Notes under the pieces: model-generated | Databases searched by the model: none | What the model was told of the DNA's origin: nothing | What the model saw: only the letters and a program-made list of their open reading frames with translations | Shown here: positions 63,213 through 64,000 of the stretch, in pieces | How positions within the stretch are numbered: position 1 is the stretch's first letter | Layout: every line of letters starts with the position of its first letter | Position numbers and translations under genes: made by a program | Assembly (NCBI GenBank): GCA_951812965.1 | Contig: OX638341.1 | Coordinates: 124,001-188,000, forward strand | DNA from: an uncultured Pseudohongiella sp. | GTDB lineage: Bacteria > Pseudomonadota > Gammaproteobacteria > Pseudomonadales > Pseudohongiellaceae | Direction of reading: 5' to 3' | Length of the DNA stretch: 64,000 bases

Positions 63213-64000
63213 ATGGAGTATCTTCCCTGAATCGTCGACGCGGAACTGTCCTTGCTGCTCGAAGCAACCGGAGCGGCGCCCATTGAAGGCCCGAACGCTT
63301 GCGGGAAGACCGAAACTGCATTGCGCGCGGCGGCAAGCGAGGTGCGACTCGACCGCGACGAGAACACGAAACAGATGGTCGATTTGGATGCCGGAATGGT
63401 GCTGGCCGGCGAGACGCCACGCTTGATCGACGAATGGCAACTTGCACCGAGGATCTGGAATCATGTGCGGCATGAAGTCGACAGGAGGCGCGCTCCGGGC
63501 CAGTTCATTCTCACAGATTCCGCCAAACCCGCAGACGACCATACCAGACACTCTGGAGCGGGCCGCTTTTCCCGGCTGAGGATCCGGCCCTGCGCTCTGA
63601 GTGAGTCGGGGCAGTCATCGAGCCGGATTTCACTTGCCAAGCTGCTGCGGAGCGAGCCTCAAAGCGCTGTGCGACAGGAAATGACGATTTCCTCGCTCGC
63701 CGAAATCGTCTGCGCCGGTGGCTGGCCCGCAAACGTCGGCAAGCCCCTGGCCGCGGCAATTCGCGCCAATCGCGGCTATGTCAGGGAAATCTGCCACGTC
63801 GACATCTCGCAAGGGAGCGGCAAATCACATGATCCGACCAGGGTGGAGCGATTGCTGCGGTCACTGGCGAGAAATGTGGCAACTCCTGTGGCCACAAGCA
63901 GACTGGCTGCCGATGTCGGCGGAGCGAACGGTCAGAAGTTGAATCCGGAAACAGCCGCGGAGTATCTCAAGGCGCTCACCCGGCTGATGGTTGTGGAAAA
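63213..64000 (+). pseudogene. AAA_14/DUF4143-family ATPase, early stop codon, cut by window end
   Basis: Reads MEYLP-stop-IVDAELSLLLEATGA in one frame. TGA at 63228 replaces a codon that is usually Arg in the family (CGA to TGA is a single change). After it the frame stays open to the end of the window and has Walker A (EGPNACGKTET), Walker B (RLIDEWQLAP), QFILTDSAKP and EIVCAGGWPA. The family codes for ATP-binding proteins of unclear role with a C-terminal DUF4143 nuclease-like domain. Probably inactive, unless translation begins at a TTG after the stop. Confidence 0.75.

Noticed and set aside
63228-63230. TGA read as selenocysteine in the AAA_14/DUF4143 gene
   Set aside because: The family has Arg rather than Cys at this place and no selenocysteine insertion hairpin was evident; a nonsense mutation is simpler.

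Overview
The window looks like chromosomal DNA of a moderately GC-rich gammaproteobacterium, probably a marine alginate degrader. The order recN | grpE-dnaK-dnaJ, the divergent fur/bamE pair, the ratA-rnfH / smpB arrangement and a one-piece tmRNA are typical of Gammaproteobacteria. Three large TonB-dependent receptors without SusD partners, several periplasmic or lipoprotein polysaccharide lyases and a sulfatase fit a Gram-negative that feeds on algal polysaccharides. No species-level assignment is possible from the sequence alone.

Layout. Positions 1-7.9 kb: a PepSY membrane protein, then the heat-shock block dnaJ-dnaK-grpE (with a near-consensus sigma-32 promoter), recN, fur and bamE. Positions 8.0-12.0 kb: a FadR-type GntR regulator, a hexuronate-type MFS permease, an SDR (probable DEH reductase) and a 2-keto-3-deoxygluconate kinase. 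Positions 12.0-16.1 kb: an ArsA-like ATPase with a cory-CC-star partner, a REP-like palindrome cluster, rnfH, ratA, an NSS transporter and smpB. Positions 16.1-47.3 kb: a large alginate/uronate utilisation region with three TonB receptors, UxuA, ManD-type mannonate dehydratase, two Nramp-fold transporters, a hydratase, a Gfo/Idh oxidoreductase, a sodium symporter, PL7, GH88, PL17 and two PL6 proteins, plus gntK, edd and eda. Positions 47.3-53.2 kb: a secreted spondin-domain protein, an IS110-family element, tmRNA (ssrA), and hipBA in AT-rich DNA. Positions 53.2-59.1 kb: pcaHG, an internally deleted pobA, a sulfatase, a BON lipoprotein, a second IS110 element, a small unknown gene and a hairpin array. 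Positions 59.1-64 kb: a three-subunit molybdenum hydroxylase, a 4 x 23-bp tandem repeat and an AAA_14/DUF4143 ATPase gene broken by an early stop and cut off by the window end.

How it fits together (inference from families and order): alginate is bound and imported by the TonB receptors and cut by PL6 and PL7 enzymes. PL17 reduces oligomers to unsaturated monomers. Oligomers or monomers cross the inner membrane through the SSS symporter, MFS permease and perhaps the unusual Nramp-like proteins. DEH is reduced to KDG by the SDR, phosphorylated by KdgK and split by Eda. UxuA/ManD feed mannonate, and GntK/Edd feed gluconate, into the same Entner-Doudoroff trunk. Two TonB-receptor promoters share a conserved element holding a FadR-type operator (TTGGTNNTACCAA), which the GntR regulator at 8.1 kb could bind.

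The observations I rate highest are: the paired Nramp-fold transporters that have lost the metal-binding motifs and sit in uronate operons; the conserved operator module; parallel palindrome-plus-stem structures 5' of both IS110 transposases that could be bridge RNAs; the 23-bp tandem repeats before the DUF4143 gene; and the ArsA/cory-CC-star pair.
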